Positions 52,663 to 62,757 of a DNA stretch of 64,000 nucleotides are shown here, one piece after another. The notes beneath the pieces are model-generated. The model saw nothing but the letters and a program-made list of their open reading frames with translations, was not told where the DNA came from and ran no database searches. The stretch is taken from NCBI RefSeq assembly GCF_041380365.1, contig NZ_CP159981.1, positions 1,178,001 to 1,242,000 on the forward strand, written 5' to 3'. The position numbers and the translations under genes are program-made. Within the stretch, counting starts at the first letter, position 1. Every line of letters starts with the position of its first letter. The DNA is from Buchananella sp. 14KM1171. Lineage in GTDB: Bacteria > Actinomycetota > Actinomycetes > Actinomycetales > Actinomycetaceae.

Positions 52663-52817
52663 CACTCCACCGTGATCTCATTCATCCCAGTGACCCGCAC
52701 GAACCACGGAAAACCCCACTGGAACAACACGAACACCACGGCCGCGAACAACAACAGGCACTGCAGCGCCTTCAGCCACTTCGGGCCGGGCAACGCACGG
52801 AACAAGGCGGCATACAT
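52662..52817 (-). CDS. Small 51-residue membrane protein between sortase and trpG
   Basis: A short gene coupled on both sides: its ATG 52817 overlaps the sortase stop as TGATG and its stop overlaps the trpG start. The product has a basic amphipathic start (MYAALFRALPGPKWLKAL), one membrane helix (LLLFAAVVFVLFQWGFPWF) and a short acidic end (NEITVE). The tight coupling and hydrophobic pattern argue that it is real. Function is unknown; an accessory to the sortase or to cell division is possible. Confidence 0.72.
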   Translation of the reverse strand: MYAALFRALPGPKWLKALQCLLLFAAVVFVLFQWGFPWFVRVTGMNEITVE

Positions 52818-53662
52818 CAGTTAGACCCCATCTCTGCCGGGCGGCCCGCATCACGCGGCAGCCAGTAATCGAACTCCGTGTAGACGATGTAGCGGTGCGT
52901 GTTACCCCACTCCGGGTCGCACGTCGTCATCGTCATCAAACGCTTCGTGGGCTCCTGCCCCGGGGCGTGCGGCACCGGCGCGATCACCTCCACCTGATCC
53001 GGGTCCACGATCTCGTAGCTCGTGACCCGGTAAACCAGCCAGGCCTCCGCCGTCTCCACGATCACCGGGTCACCCGTCTGCAGCTTGTGCACGTCCCGGA
53101 AGTTGTGGCCCGCCGTCTGCCGGTGGCCCGCCACCGCGAAGTTGCCGAGCTCGCCCGGCTGCTGCGTGTCCACGTAGTGGCCCGCGTAACCCAGGTCCAG
53201 CAGGCCCGCCGCGAACGTGCCCTCCGCCAGCGGGATCGCCATGTTGTCCCACCTGGGCACGTGAATCGTCCCGAAGATCGCGTAATCGTCCGCAGGCTGG
53301 TGCACGGGCGGGTTATCCCGCCGCTTCTGCTCCTCCACCGCCGGGGTGGTAGGCGCTGGAACCTTGGCCACCTGCTCCTGGAAGATCTCCAGGCCCTTTT
53401 GCATCGTCACCTGCGCCTGCCAGGTGGTCCAAAACACCTGCCACACCACGAACAGGGCCATCACCACGCCGGCCGTCAGCAACAGCTCGCCGATCACCCC
53501 GGAGACCGTCACCGACGGCGGCGCCACCTTCGCCACGTGCCGCGGTCGGTACGGCTCCCGCCTCGCCTCGCCCTCCAGCTCGTCGGCCTGCGGGTTGTTG
53601 GCCTGCGGGTTGTCACCGTCGCGGACGAAGCCACCGTCCCCGGAAGAATAGTTAGCGCTCAC
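52817..53662 (-). CDS. Class E sortase
   Basis: Membrane transpeptidase that anchors surface proteins or acts as housekeeping sortase in actinobacteria. After an acidic N-terminus, a membrane helix lies near residues 55-80 (IGELLLTAGVVMALFVVWQVF). The sortase barrel follows, with catalytic His in VAGHRQT, Cys in TMTTCDPEWGNTHRY and the Arg in HRYIV. The start is GTG 53662, overlapping the DUF881 stop, giving 281 residues; the longer frame has no support. No sortase-anchored substrate with an LPxTG or LAxTG end is seen in the window. Confidence 0.9.
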   Translation of the reverse strand: MSANYSSGDGGFVRDGDNPQANNPQADELEGEARREPYRPRHVAKVAPPSVTVSGVIGELLLTAGVVMALFVVWQVFWTTWQAQVTMQKGLEIFQEQVAKVPAPTTPAVEEQKRRDNPPVHQPADDYAIFGTIHVPRWDNMAIPLAEGTFAAGLLDLGYAGHYVDTQQPGELGNFAVAGHRQTAGHNFRDVHKLQTGDPVIVETAEAWLVYRVTSYEIVDPDQVEVIAPVPHAPGQEPTKRLMTMTTCDPEWGNTHRYIVYTEFDYWLPRDAGRPAEMGSN

Positions 53663-54639
53663 TCGCTTACCTTCGCATAAAGCAACACGTTTGCCCCCGT
53701 ATGCGGGGCGATACTCAACGCATCGACGGGGCTGAGCTCCCAGCCTAGACCCAAAACCTGCACGTACTGCCGGTAGATCTGCACCTGCCGGGAGGCGTCC
53801 AGCGCCGCCGTGAGAGCAGCCGGATCCCCGATCGCTTCCACCACGTACGGCGGCGAATAGTGAAAACCGTTGATGTACAGCACGTTGCCCACACACCTGA
53901 TCGACGTGGTGGACACGATCCTGTGCCCCTGCACCGACAGCGCCTCCGCGCCACCCGCCCGCAGGGCGTTCAGCACACCCTCGATGTCACCCTGGTGGAC
54001 CACGTAGTCGTCGTTCGTGAACTCGCCCGGGCCCGTGTCCGGCACCTTGGCGTCCCACAGCCTCACCCGCACGCCCGGGCCCGTCACCGCCACCCGGCCC
54101 GCAGCCACCGAGCGGGCCCCATTGGGGGCCGGCAGCGCGCCCGGGGAGGCCCGGTTCAGGATCTGCGCCACCTGCTCACGCAGCTCCTGGTTCACCAGCT
54201 CCGCCTGCGCAAACTTCTCCGCCCGCGACTGCGCCAACGAAACCAGGTCGCGCACCTCCGCGCTCTCCGTGTCCTGCCTCGTGCCGATGTTCACCGTCGC
54301 CAGCACCGCCCCCAGGAACAGCACCACCGGCACCGCCAGCGACGACCACGACAGGCGCGGGAACGCCAACGCGCTAGTCAGCCACCGGCGCAGCACCAGT
54401 CCGGGCCTGCCCCGCCCCTGCGCGCGCGCCGCGATAGCCTCCACATCCAGGGGCTCCATCACGCGTGTCTCGTGCCGCAGCGGCGCCCTGATGGCCCGCA
54501 GATGCGTGGTATCCAGGCGGCGCGGGTCGTGAATCGAGAGCCGTCCCGGGCGCGTGCGCAGCCGCAGCGAATCGCGAACCGAACGCCGCGTGGGCTGGTC
54601 AGGCTGCGCTGATTGCTGACTTGGCGGCTGATCGTGCAC
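53659..54639 (-). CDS. DUF881-family membrane protein
   Basis: A 326-residue protein with a basic N-terminal tail, a membrane helix near residues 95-120 (SSLAVPVVLFLGAVLATVNIG), a coiled-coil-like segment (AEVRDLVSLAQSRAEKFAQA) and the DUF881 domain (VAVTGPGVRVRLWDAK, VLNALRAGGAEALSVQ). Members cluster with crgA and division genes in actinobacteria and are thought to act at the envelope. The start is GTG 54639; its stop overlaps the sortase start. It is divergent from crgA. Confidence 0.88.
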   Translation of the reverse strand: MHDQPPSQQSAQPDQPTRRSVRDSLRLRTRPGRLSIHDPRRLDTTHLRAIRAPLRHETRVMEPLDVEAIAARAQGRGRPGLVLRRWLTSALAFPRLSWSSLAVPVVLFLGAVLATVNIGTRQDTESAEVRDLVSLAQSRAEKFAQAELVNQELREQVAQILNRASPGALPAPNGARSVAAGRVAVTGPGVRVRLWDAKVPDTGPGEFTNDDYVVHQGDIEGVLNALRAGGAEALSVQGHRIVSTTSIRCVGNVLYINGFHYSPPYVVEAIGDPAALTAALDASRQVQIYRQYVQVLGLGWELSPVDALSIAPHTGANVLLYAKVSE

Positions 54640-54744
54640 GGCGCGGACCCTTCACGTTGTGATTAGCGGCCTTCAAAAGGCTACGCTAAGGGGCGGACAA
54701 TGAGCAGCTCTCCCACGCGGCGAGCAAAGATTCAAGGAGGACTC

Positions 54745-55011
54745 GTGCCTGAGTCGAAGAAGCGGAAGCACCGCGGCCGTACCGTGCACGCGGACACCGA
54801 GATCCGCCCCTCGTGGAACGACGACATCAAGCCCGCCCCGAGCTGGTGGGCCCCGGTAATGCTGATCCTGATGGTGGTGGGCCTGGTCTGGGTTGTCGTC
54901 ACTCACCTGGCCAACGGCCTCTACCCGATTCCCGGCATCGGGGATTGGAACCAGGCGATCGGCTTCGGTGTCATGATCGTCGGCTTCCTGATGACCCTGC
55001 GCTGGCGGTAA
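54745..55011 (+). CDS. crgA: Cell division protein CrgA
   Basis: An 88-residue protein with a basic N-terminus and two membrane helices (WWAPVMLILMVVGLVWVVVT and AIGFGVMIVGFLMTLRW), matching CrgA, which helps assemble the septal machinery in actinobacteria. GTG 54745 has AAGGAGG four bases upstream; the longer frame from 54700 has none. Confidence 0.94.
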   Translation: MPESKKRKHRGRTVHADTEIRPSWNDDIKPAPSWWAPVMLILMVVGLVWVVVTHLANGLYPIPGIGDWNQAIGFGVMIVGFLMTLRWR

Positions 55012-55313
55012 CCCCAGCCACTCGGTCCTAGCCGAATGCCTCCAGGTGGGGCGCGCCGTGATGATCGTGGGCGCGCCCCACCTTTTGCTGTCCGCCGCCC
55101 GGCACCGCCCGCCTCTGGTCGCCCCGTCGGCACCCTGCCGGCCCGCCTCTGGTCGCCCCGTCGACGCACTGCCGGCCTCCTCCGGTCTCCCGTCTCCCGC
55201 CGGCCCGCCTCCCCAACTCAGGCGCCCTCCTTGGCCACCCCGCCCGGCCGACGCCCCGCCGGCCGATTCCGTCGATCACCGCCGCCCCTATCTGGCCTTC
55301 CCCACCCACCGAG

Positions 55314-55627
55314 TTATCCACAGGCTTTTCCACACCTGTGGGAAATTACAAGCGTGTAAGACCTGGCCGCGCCGGCCCAGCTTCCTGGAGGTTTGCCCCA
55401 TGCCCCTGCCCGGCGACTCCCGGTTTCCCACCAACTCTGGCCCTCCTGGCGCGCTTTCGTTGGAGGATTCCCGCAACGCTCGCCTTCTCCACAGCTTTTG
55501 GGGATAAGTGGGTGGATAACTGTGGGAAATCGGGTGCTCGGATCCGGCACGACCCTCCCCCGGCCGCGGGTTTCGCGCCAAATGGCGCAGTGGACACTCT
55601 TCCCACAGCCTGTGGAAAGCCTGTGGG
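55314..55627. other. Cluster of DnaA-box-like sequences (possible replication-related site)
   Basis: TTATCCACA (55314-55322) is a perfect DnaA box. Near matches follow: TTTTCCACA (55326-55334), TGTGGGAAA (55337-55345, reverse), TTCTCCACA (55485-55493), GGTGGATAA (55511-55519, reverse), TGTGGGAAA (55521-55529, reverse) and TGTGGAAAG (55611-55619, reverse). oriC normally lies beside dnaA, which is not in the window, so this is a candidate secondary cluster or part of an unusual origin region. Confidence 0.45.
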
Positions 55628-55659
55628 CATCTCCTTGTCGGTGCCCGCCCGGGTCAGCC

Positions 55660-55836
55660 GGTGTTGCGCAACCGGTTGGGCCTTTGTTGTTCCCGTTGAG
55701 CCCTTGTTGTAGCCGTCGCGGCTTTCTTTCTTGTAGCGCTATGGGGCCGATTAACGCCTCAATAGGTCACACAAAGGCCCAAGGGCAGCAACAACGGCTG
55801 GAACACTGCAACAAAGGCTCAACCGCTTGCGCACGA
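55660..55836. repeat. Symmetric intergenic repeat, copy B (degenerate)
   Basis: Bounded by GTTGCGCAACCGG on the left and CCGCTTGCGCA on the right. Inner units of about 20 bp are close to TTGAGCCCTTGTTGTAGCCG (55677, 55697), with inverted counterparts AACAAAGGCTCAA and ACAAAGGCCCAA on the right. The units share layout with copies A and C but differ in sequence. Confidence 0.65.
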
Positions 55837-56198
55837 ACCCACCAGCCGTGACCTCCCGCCCCCCTGCCGGCGGGCATGGCTGGGACCGACTGGGCGCGGG
55901 CCAGGCGGCGGGCACTAAGGCGATGCGTGCTCGATCGTACTGGCCCCACTCCCCCGACCCAGACGAGGGTGCAGTCCGACAAGATGGAGGCGCTGATCGA
56001 CGCTACCTACTCCCCCGCCCCAGGCAGGGGCACGGTGCGCTGGACCGATAGCGCGGACACCGCCACGGCGGGGACCCTGGGCGTGGGCACCACGGCCCGC
56101 ACCACCCCGCCGCCTCAGCCCGCCTGAAGGGGACTAGGAGCTAGGTACTCGAACACACGGCCTCTACCAATAGCCAACTCAGGCAGTGGAGCAGAGCG

Positions 56199-56220
56199 CG
56201 GGACCGCTAAAGCGGTCCCG
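56199..56220. terminator. Perfect 10-bp hairpin
   Basis: CGGGACCGCT (56199-56208) and AGCGGTCCCG (56211-56220) with an AA loop. It is in a gene-free part, so the transcript it serves is unclear. Confidence 0.35.
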
Positions 56221-56305
56221 CCCCGACGAGGGCCGGGCGGGGCTTCCGTGCGATCAGCAGCGTCGCACCGGCCCGGCCCCGCCCTGGGGGCCGCGCGAGG
56301 CACCG

Positions 56306-56482
56306 GTGCGCAAACGATTGTGGGCTTAGTCGACCAATTGAGCTTTTGCTGCAGCTCTTGAGCCTTTGCTGCACCTCTTGAGGGGTTACCCGCTCGGGTA
56401 ACCCCTCAAGAGGTGCACCAACCCCACGACCGGTTCACCAACCCCACGAGAGGTGCACTAAGCCCTCGACCGTTTGCGCAAC
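56306..56482. repeat. Symmetric intergenic repeat, copy C (best preserved)
   Basis: Left boundary TGCGCAAACGA, then three direct 20-bp units (TTGTGGGCTTAGTCGACCAA, TTGAGCTTTTGCTGCAGCTC, TTGAGCCTTTGCTGCACCTC), a perfect 32-bp central palindrome at 56379-56410 (halves TTGAGGGGTTACCCGC), then three inverted 20-bp units and the boundary CGTTTGCGCA. The layout is mirror-symmetric about 56394/56395. Confidence 0.8.
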
Positions 56483-56622
56483 CGCCGGCCACCGATTCCC
56501 CCACCGACGCCCCGCCTCCCCCTCGCCAATCGCCCCGCCCAGGCCAGCCCAGGCCAGGCCGCAAAGCGAACCGCCCGGTTCCCCACCGGGGAACCGGGCG
56601 GCCAACGCTCGTGCGCGCGAAC

Positions 56623-57504
56623 CTACGCCACTAGGGCGTAGCGCAGCACCACAGCGCCCACCTCCAGGGCGCCCAGCACGGCCAGGGATGCCAGGGTGCG
56701 GGCGTTGCGGGCCCCCCACAGGGCTGCCCCGCGCTTGCCGGCGCGGAATGCCGCCGCGCCGCGCTTGCGGTCCGCGGCGCGGGCGCTCATGAGCAGGTAG
56801 CCGGCGGCCACGCCCACCACGAGGCCGCCCAGGTGGCCCTGCCAGGAGATGTTGGGCAGGGTGAAGCTGATTAGCGCGTTGATACCCAGGACGATGAGGA
56901 TCTGGGTGGTGTCGGCGTTCAGGGAGCGCTGGATCGCGAAGATGGCGCCGAACAGGGCGAAGATCGCGCCGGAGGCGCCCACGGTGCCGCTCACCCAGGC
57001 AGCGGAGGTGGGGTCGGACAGCCACAGGACGGCCACGGACCCGCCCAGGGCCCCCAGCAGGTAGAGGGACAGGAACTGGGCGCGCCCTAGGGCGGTCTCC
57101 AGGGTGCGGCCGAGCAGGTAGAGGGCGTACATGTTGAACGCCAGGTGGGCCAGGCCGCCGTGCAGGAACGTGGTGGTGAGGAAGCGGTAGAACTCGCCCT
57201 CACCGGCCGCCGGGGAGAACGCCAGGGTGTAGAAGAGCTTCGGATTGATCTGCTCGGCCAGGAACACGAGCACGCACGCGGCGATCAGCACGTAGCTGAC
57301 CAGCGGCCCCTGGACCCGGGAGAGCTTGGCGGCCACGGCGCTGCTGGGCCGGCCCGCCTTGGCGCAGGAGGTGCAGTGCACGCCCACTGCGGCCCGCACC
57401 TGACAGTCCGGGCACACCGCGTTGCCGCAGCGCTGGCACAGCACCCAGCTGGGCCGGCCGTGGGCGCGGCAGCGGGGAGTTGCCGGCATGGTGGTCTCGC
57501 TCAT
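56623..57504 (-). CDS. Rhomboid-family intramembrane serine protease with N-terminal zinc-finger
   Basis: A 293-residue protein. Residues 10-50 hold Cys/His pairs (CRAHGRPSWVLCQRCGN, CPDC, CTSC) like a B-box-type zinc finger. Six membrane helices follow with the rhomboid marks: the FLHGGLAHLAFNMYAL segment, catalytic Ser in GASGAIFALFG and His in GHLGGLVVG. ATG 57504 follows AAGGAAGG; the longer frame is basic and unsupported. Substrates are unknown. A gene next to a cyclophilin gene close to crgA is the typical actinobacterial order. Confidence 0.92.
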   Translation of the reverse strand: MSETTMPATPRCRAHGRPSWVLCQRCGNAVCPDCQVRAAVGVHCTSCAKAGRPSSAVAAKLSRVQGPLVSYVLIAACVLVFLAEQINPKLFYTLAFSPAAGEGEFYRFLTTTFLHGGLAHLAFNMYALYLLGRTLETALGRAQFLSLYLLGALGGSVAVLWLSDPTSAAWVSGTVGASGAIFALFGAIFAIQRSLNADTTQILIVLGINALISFTLPNISWQGHLGGLVVGVAAGYLLMSARAADRKRGAAAFRAGKRGAALWGARNARTLASLAVLGALEVGAVVLRYALVA

Positions 57505-57721
57505 GGATCGCCTTCCTTCTCTAACCGGGCGGGCCTGTCCAAGCCGCGCCGGCCCGTCCATGCCGCGCGGGCCTATTCGGGCGCGGGCGGGCGCACCCCA
57601 CCTTGTCACAGTTTGCTGGGCTTTGCCTTGACCGCACCACGGTGTGTGCCGCCGCGACGCGCATACGCGAACCGGGCGGCCACCGCTAGGCACCGCCCGG
57701 TTCCAGCTCCTCTGTCTTGGC

Positions 57722-58243
57722 TCAGGCCTCGACGTCGATGGAGGTGATGACCACGTCCTGCAGCGGCTTGTCGCGGCCATCGACCGCCACGCCGGCGATC
57801 GCGTCAACGACGGCGCGGGAGGCAGCGTCGTCCACCTCACCGAAGATCGTGTGCTTGCCGGTCAACCAGCCGGTCGGCACGACGGTGATGAAGAACTGCG
57901 AACCGTTGGTGCCACGCCCGCCACGGATGCCCGCGTTGGCCATGGCCAGCAGGTAGGGGCGGTCGAAGGAGAGGGCCGGGTCGATCTCGTCGTCGAACTG
58001 GTAGCCGGGGCCGCCCACGCCCATGCCCAGAGGGTCGCCGCCCTGGATCATGAAGCCGTCGATGACGCGGTGGAAGATGGTGCCGTTGTAGAGCGGCTCA
58101 TTCATGGTCTCGCCGGTGGCGGGGTGGGTCCACTCCTTGGCGCCGGTGGCCAGGCCGGTGAAGTTCTCGACCGTGACGGGGGCGGAGGTGGGGAACAGGT
58201 TGACGACGATGTCGCCAGCGGAAGTGTGAATGGTTGCCTTCAT
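57722..58243 (-). CDS. ppiA: Cyclophilin-type peptidyl-prolyl cis-trans isomerase
   Basis: A 173-residue cytoplasmic cyclophilin that speeds proline isomerisation during folding. Motifs are [15 protein letters not shown] (with the catalytic arginine), [27 protein letters not shown]. There is no signal peptide. It starts at ATG 58243 and lies upstream of the rhomboid gene on the same strand, 217 bp apart. Confidence 0.96.
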   Translation of the reverse strand: MKATIHTSAGDIVVNLFPTSAPVTVENFTGLATGAKEWTHPATGETMNEPLYNGTIFHRVIDGFMIQGGDPLGMGVGGPGYQFDDEIDPALSFDRPYLLAMANAGIRGGRGTNGSQFFITVVPTGWLTGKHTIFGEVDDAASRAVVDAIAGVAVDGRDKPLQDVVITSIDVEA

Positions 58244-58530
58244 GACGCCATACTCGCACGCGCTTGAGTGTCGCGGCGGTGCCTGCGCCGTGGGCGTATC
58301 TTTGCCGCGTCGCCTTCGTGCGGGCGGGGCGGCGGATTGGCGGGCGCCGGTTTTGCCGGCGGGTGGACGACGCTGCCTTAGTGGGACGACGTTGCGCCCG
58401 CCGCCGCGTTCCTCCGGCCGCGCGGCGTATTCACCATCATTTTTCTGCGCGGGGCTGCGCGGTTAAGCCAAAACAGCGATAATGGGGGCAATGTACGCGC
58501 CGATTTCGGCGAACGACGTTAGGAGTGGCA

Positions 58531-59133
58531 ATGGCCAGGAAGACCAAGAAGATTGAGGCAGCGGGCCGCTCCCTGGTGGGGCAGGCTGCAGAGGCCGCGT
58601 CCGACCTTTCCGCTAAGGCCCTGGGTTACGCGCACGACGGCGTGGAGTGGCTGGCGCCGCGCGCCGAGCGCGCGCTCGCCTCCGCGCAGGCCCGTGCGCT
58701 GGCGACCGGTGCTCGCCTGCGCGAGGACTACGTGCCGCGCCTGGAGCGCGCCTGGCAGGGCGCCGCCGAGGCCAGCCGTGGCGAGGGCAAGCTCTCCGAG
58801 CGCGCCTCCCTGGCGTTCAACAACGCCCGCGAGGCCCTGGTCACCCCCACCCCGGTGGTGAAGAAGCGCTCGGCGTGGCGCACCGTCGGCTGGGTCCTGC
58901 TGGGCGTGGCCGCTGCGGGTGCCGCCTACGTGGCGTGGCGCCGCACCCAGCCGGTGGAGGACCCGTGGGCCGAGGACTACTGGGCCGAGAGCACCTCCAC
59001 GGACCTGGGCGAGCGCGTCGGCGAGGTCGTGGAGTCCGCGAAGTCCAAGGTTGAGGAGGCTGTGGAGGCCGTGGCCGACCAGGTCGAGGACCTGGAGTTC
59101 GAGGCTGAGGAGCTGGGCGAGGACAAGGCCTGA
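58531..59133 (+). CDS. Membrane-anchored helical protein of unknown function
   Basis: A 200-residue protein with an Ala/Arg/Glu-rich amphipathic first half (LVGQAAEAASDLSAKALGYA), one membrane helix near residues 118-138 (VGWVLLGVAAAGAAYVAWRR) and an acidic C-terminal coiled-coil-like tail. Similar proteins accompany ppiA in other actinobacteria, but no function is known. ATG 58531 is chosen because AGGAG (58521-58525) is five bases away; the GTG at 58525 overlaps that site. Confidence 0.78.
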   Translation: MARKTKKIEAAGRSLVGQAAEAASDLSAKALGYAHDGVEWLAPRAERALASAQARALATGARLREDYVPRLERAWQGAAEASRGEGKLSERASLAFNNAREALVTPTPVVKKRSAWRTVGWVLLGVAAAGAAYVAWRRTQPVEDPWAEDYWAESTSTDLGERVGEVVESAKSKVEEAVEAVADQVEDLEFEAEELGEDKA

Positions 59134-59195
59134 GCTGCTGGCTTGCCGGTACAGCGGCCCTCGTGAGGGGCTGAGGCTGCCCGGAGGCTGATCGG

Positions 59196-59220
59196 GGGGA
59201 GCGTGCTGCGCACGCTCCCC
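59196..59220. terminator. Terminator after the membrane-anchored protein gene
   Basis: An 11-bp stem (GGGGAGCGTGC at 59196-59206, complement at 59210-59220) with a 3-nt loop, followed by CTCTCCTTT. Confidence 0.75.
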
Positions 59221-59395
59221 CTCTCCTTTGCCCGGAAACGGGGCGCTCGTCCGGGGACCGGGCCGCCGGGTGCGGTGCTCCGGTCGGGCCCCGCTGGGAG
59301 GGCTCTCACAGTGCCGCCCCGGCGGGGCTGCCCTAAGCTGGATTGGCCGCCTTGCCTAGAACCCTGTGCGGCTTCGCGATGAGAAAGCACGATTC

Positions 59396-61024
59396 GTGTC
59401 CACCTCCACCCCGTCCCCCAGCCGTTCCAAGCACGCCTCTGAGCACGTGAATCCCGCCGGCGCCAGCCCGGCCACAGGCAGGTCGGGCCCCGCAGCTCCA
59501 AGCGAGTCGGGCCCCGTCACGGCCCCCACTCCCGCGCTGAGCAGGCGCCGCCGCTGGGCGGCCCTGGCCGTGCTGATGCTCCCGGTGCTGCTGATCAGCG
59601 TGGACAACACGGTGCTCACCTTCGCGGTCCCGGCGATCAGCGCCGCCCTGGAGCCCACCGGCGTGCAGCTACTGTGGATGACCGACATCTACTCGCTGGT
59701 CCTGGCCGGGCTCCTGGTGCCGATGGGCTCGCTGGGCGACCGCATCGGGCGCCGCCGCGTGCTCCTGATCGGCGCCACCGGCTTCGCCGCCATCTCCGCC
59801 GCCGCGGCCTTCGCCCCCTCCCCCGGGTGGCTGGTGGCCGCCCGGGCCGCCCTGGGCGTGTTCGGTGCGATGCTGATGCCGGCCACGCTCTCCCTGATCC
59901 GCAACATCTTCACCGAGCCGGGCGAGCGCCGCCTGGCCATCGCGGTGTGGGCGTCGGGCTTCAGCGCCGGCGCGGCGCTGGGCCCGATCGTGGGCGGCTT
60001 CCTGCTGCAGCACTTCGACTGGGGCTCGGTGTTCCTGATGGCGGTGCCGGTGCTGGTCCCGCTCCTCGTGGCCGCCCCGGTCCTGGTGCCCGAGTCCCGG
60101 GACCCGAACCCGGGCCCGATGGACCTGGTGGGCATGTTCCTGATTCTGGCCGGCATGGCGGCCCTGGTGTGGACCATCAAGGAGGCCAGCCACGGCAACC
60201 TCGACGCCGTCACGCTGGCCCTGGCGGTGGCCGCCCCGGTCTTCCTTGCCCTGTTCGCGCGCCGGATGCTGCGCCGCGACAACCCGATGCTGGACGTGCG
60301 CCTGTTCACCAACCCGGTCTTCACCGGCGCCATCCTGTCCAACCTGCTGGCCACGTTCGCGATCGTCGGCTTCCTGTTCTTCATCTCCCAACACCTGCAG
60401 CTGGTCAGCGGTATGCCCCCCATGGAGGCGGGCCTGTTCCTGCTGCCGGGCATGATCACGTGCATCGTGGCGGGGATCGTGGTGGTGCGCTTTACCCGCT
60501 TTGCCCGCCCGGCCACCCTGGTGGCGGCCGGTAACGCGTTCTCGCTGCTGGGCTACCTGCTGGTGTTGACGAACAACTGGGTGCACACCGACGTGGTACT
60601 GCTGATCGGCTTCATCTCCATCAACATCGGTGTGGGCGTGGCTGAGACGATCTCCAACGACCTGATCATGTCCTCCGTGCCGCCCACCAAGGCCGGTGCG
60701 GCCTCCGCGATCAGCGAGGCCGCCTACGAGGTCGGCGTGCTGTTGGGCGCGGCGATCCTGGGTTCGATCCTGACGGCCACCTACTCGGCTCGCGTGGAGG
60801 TAGCGGCCGGCCTGGCGCCGGAGCTGGAGCGCGCCGCCACCGAGACCCTGGGCGGGGCGACCACGGTGGCGCAGTCCCTGGAGCCGGGCGCCGCGCAGGC
60901 CCTGCTGGACTCGGCGCGCACTGCCTTCGACTCCGGCGTGGTCTTCACCGCCGCCCTGGCCGCAGTCGTGATGGCGGCGTCCGTGGTGATGGCCGCCCGC
61001 ACCATGCGCTCGGCCCGCTACTGA
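59396..61024 (+). CDS. MFS drug exporter, DHA2 family (14-helix)
   Basis: A 542-residue transporter with about 14 helices. The DHA2 motifs are SVDNTVLTFAVPAISAAL, WMTDIYSLVLAGLLVPMG and the loop GDRIGRRRVLL. It is close in pattern to SmvA/QacA-type exporters of cationic drugs; the substrate is not known. GTG 59396 is taken because GAGAAAG lies eight bases before it; GTG 59366 is possible but has no ribosome site. No regulator is adjacent. Confidence 0.88.
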   Translation: MSTSTPSPSRSKHASEHVNPAGASPATGRSGPAAPSESGPVTAPTPALSRRRRWAALAVLMLPVLLISVDNTVLTFAVPAISAALEPTGVQLLWMTDIYSLVLAGLLVPMGSLGDRIGRRRVLLIGATGFAAISAAAAFAPSPGWLVAARAALGVFGAMLMPATLSLIRNIFTEPGERRLAIAVWASGFSAGAALGPIVGGFLLQHFDWGSVFLMAVPVLVPLLVAAPVLVPESRDPNPGPMDLVGMFLILAGMAALVWTIKEASHGNLDAVTLALAVAAPVFLALFARRMLRRDNPMLDVRLFTNPVFTGAILSNLLATFAIVGFLFFISQHLQLVSGMPPMEAGLFLLPGMITCIVAGIVVVRFTRFARPATLVAAGNAFSLLGYLLVLTNNWVHTDVVLLIGFISINIGVGVAETISNDLIMSSVPPTKAGAASAISEAAYEVGVLLGAAILGSILTATYSARVEVAAGLAPELERAATETLGGATTVAQSLEPGAAQALLDSARTAFDSGVVFTAALAAVVMAASVVMAARTMRSARY

Positions 61025-61032
61025 CCTCTTAG

Positions 61033-62736
<1,704 letters not shown>

Positions 62737-62757
62737 GGGGTGCGCGGGCGGGCGCGG

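Larger units (their letters stand above)
55012..56622. other. 1.6-kb gene-free region with DnaA-box-like sites and two symmetric repeats
   Basis: No convincing gene lies here. From the left it holds an AT-relatively-rich part with clustered DnaA-box-like sites (55314-55627), repeat copy B (55660-55836), a GC-rich stretch where a short frame near 55876-56127 may be decayed coding sequence, a 10-bp hairpin (CGGGACCGCT and complement, 56199-56220), and repeat copy C (56306-56482). Confidence 0.5.

Noticed and set aside
55314-55627. Calling this region oriC outright
   Set aside because: dnaA and dnaN are absent from the window and most sites have mismatches, so only a DnaA-box cluster is claimed.
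55876-56127. A short open frame in the gene-free region by crgA
   Set aside because: Low-complexity Arg/Pro/Thr product and no ribosome site. At most a decayed remnant.
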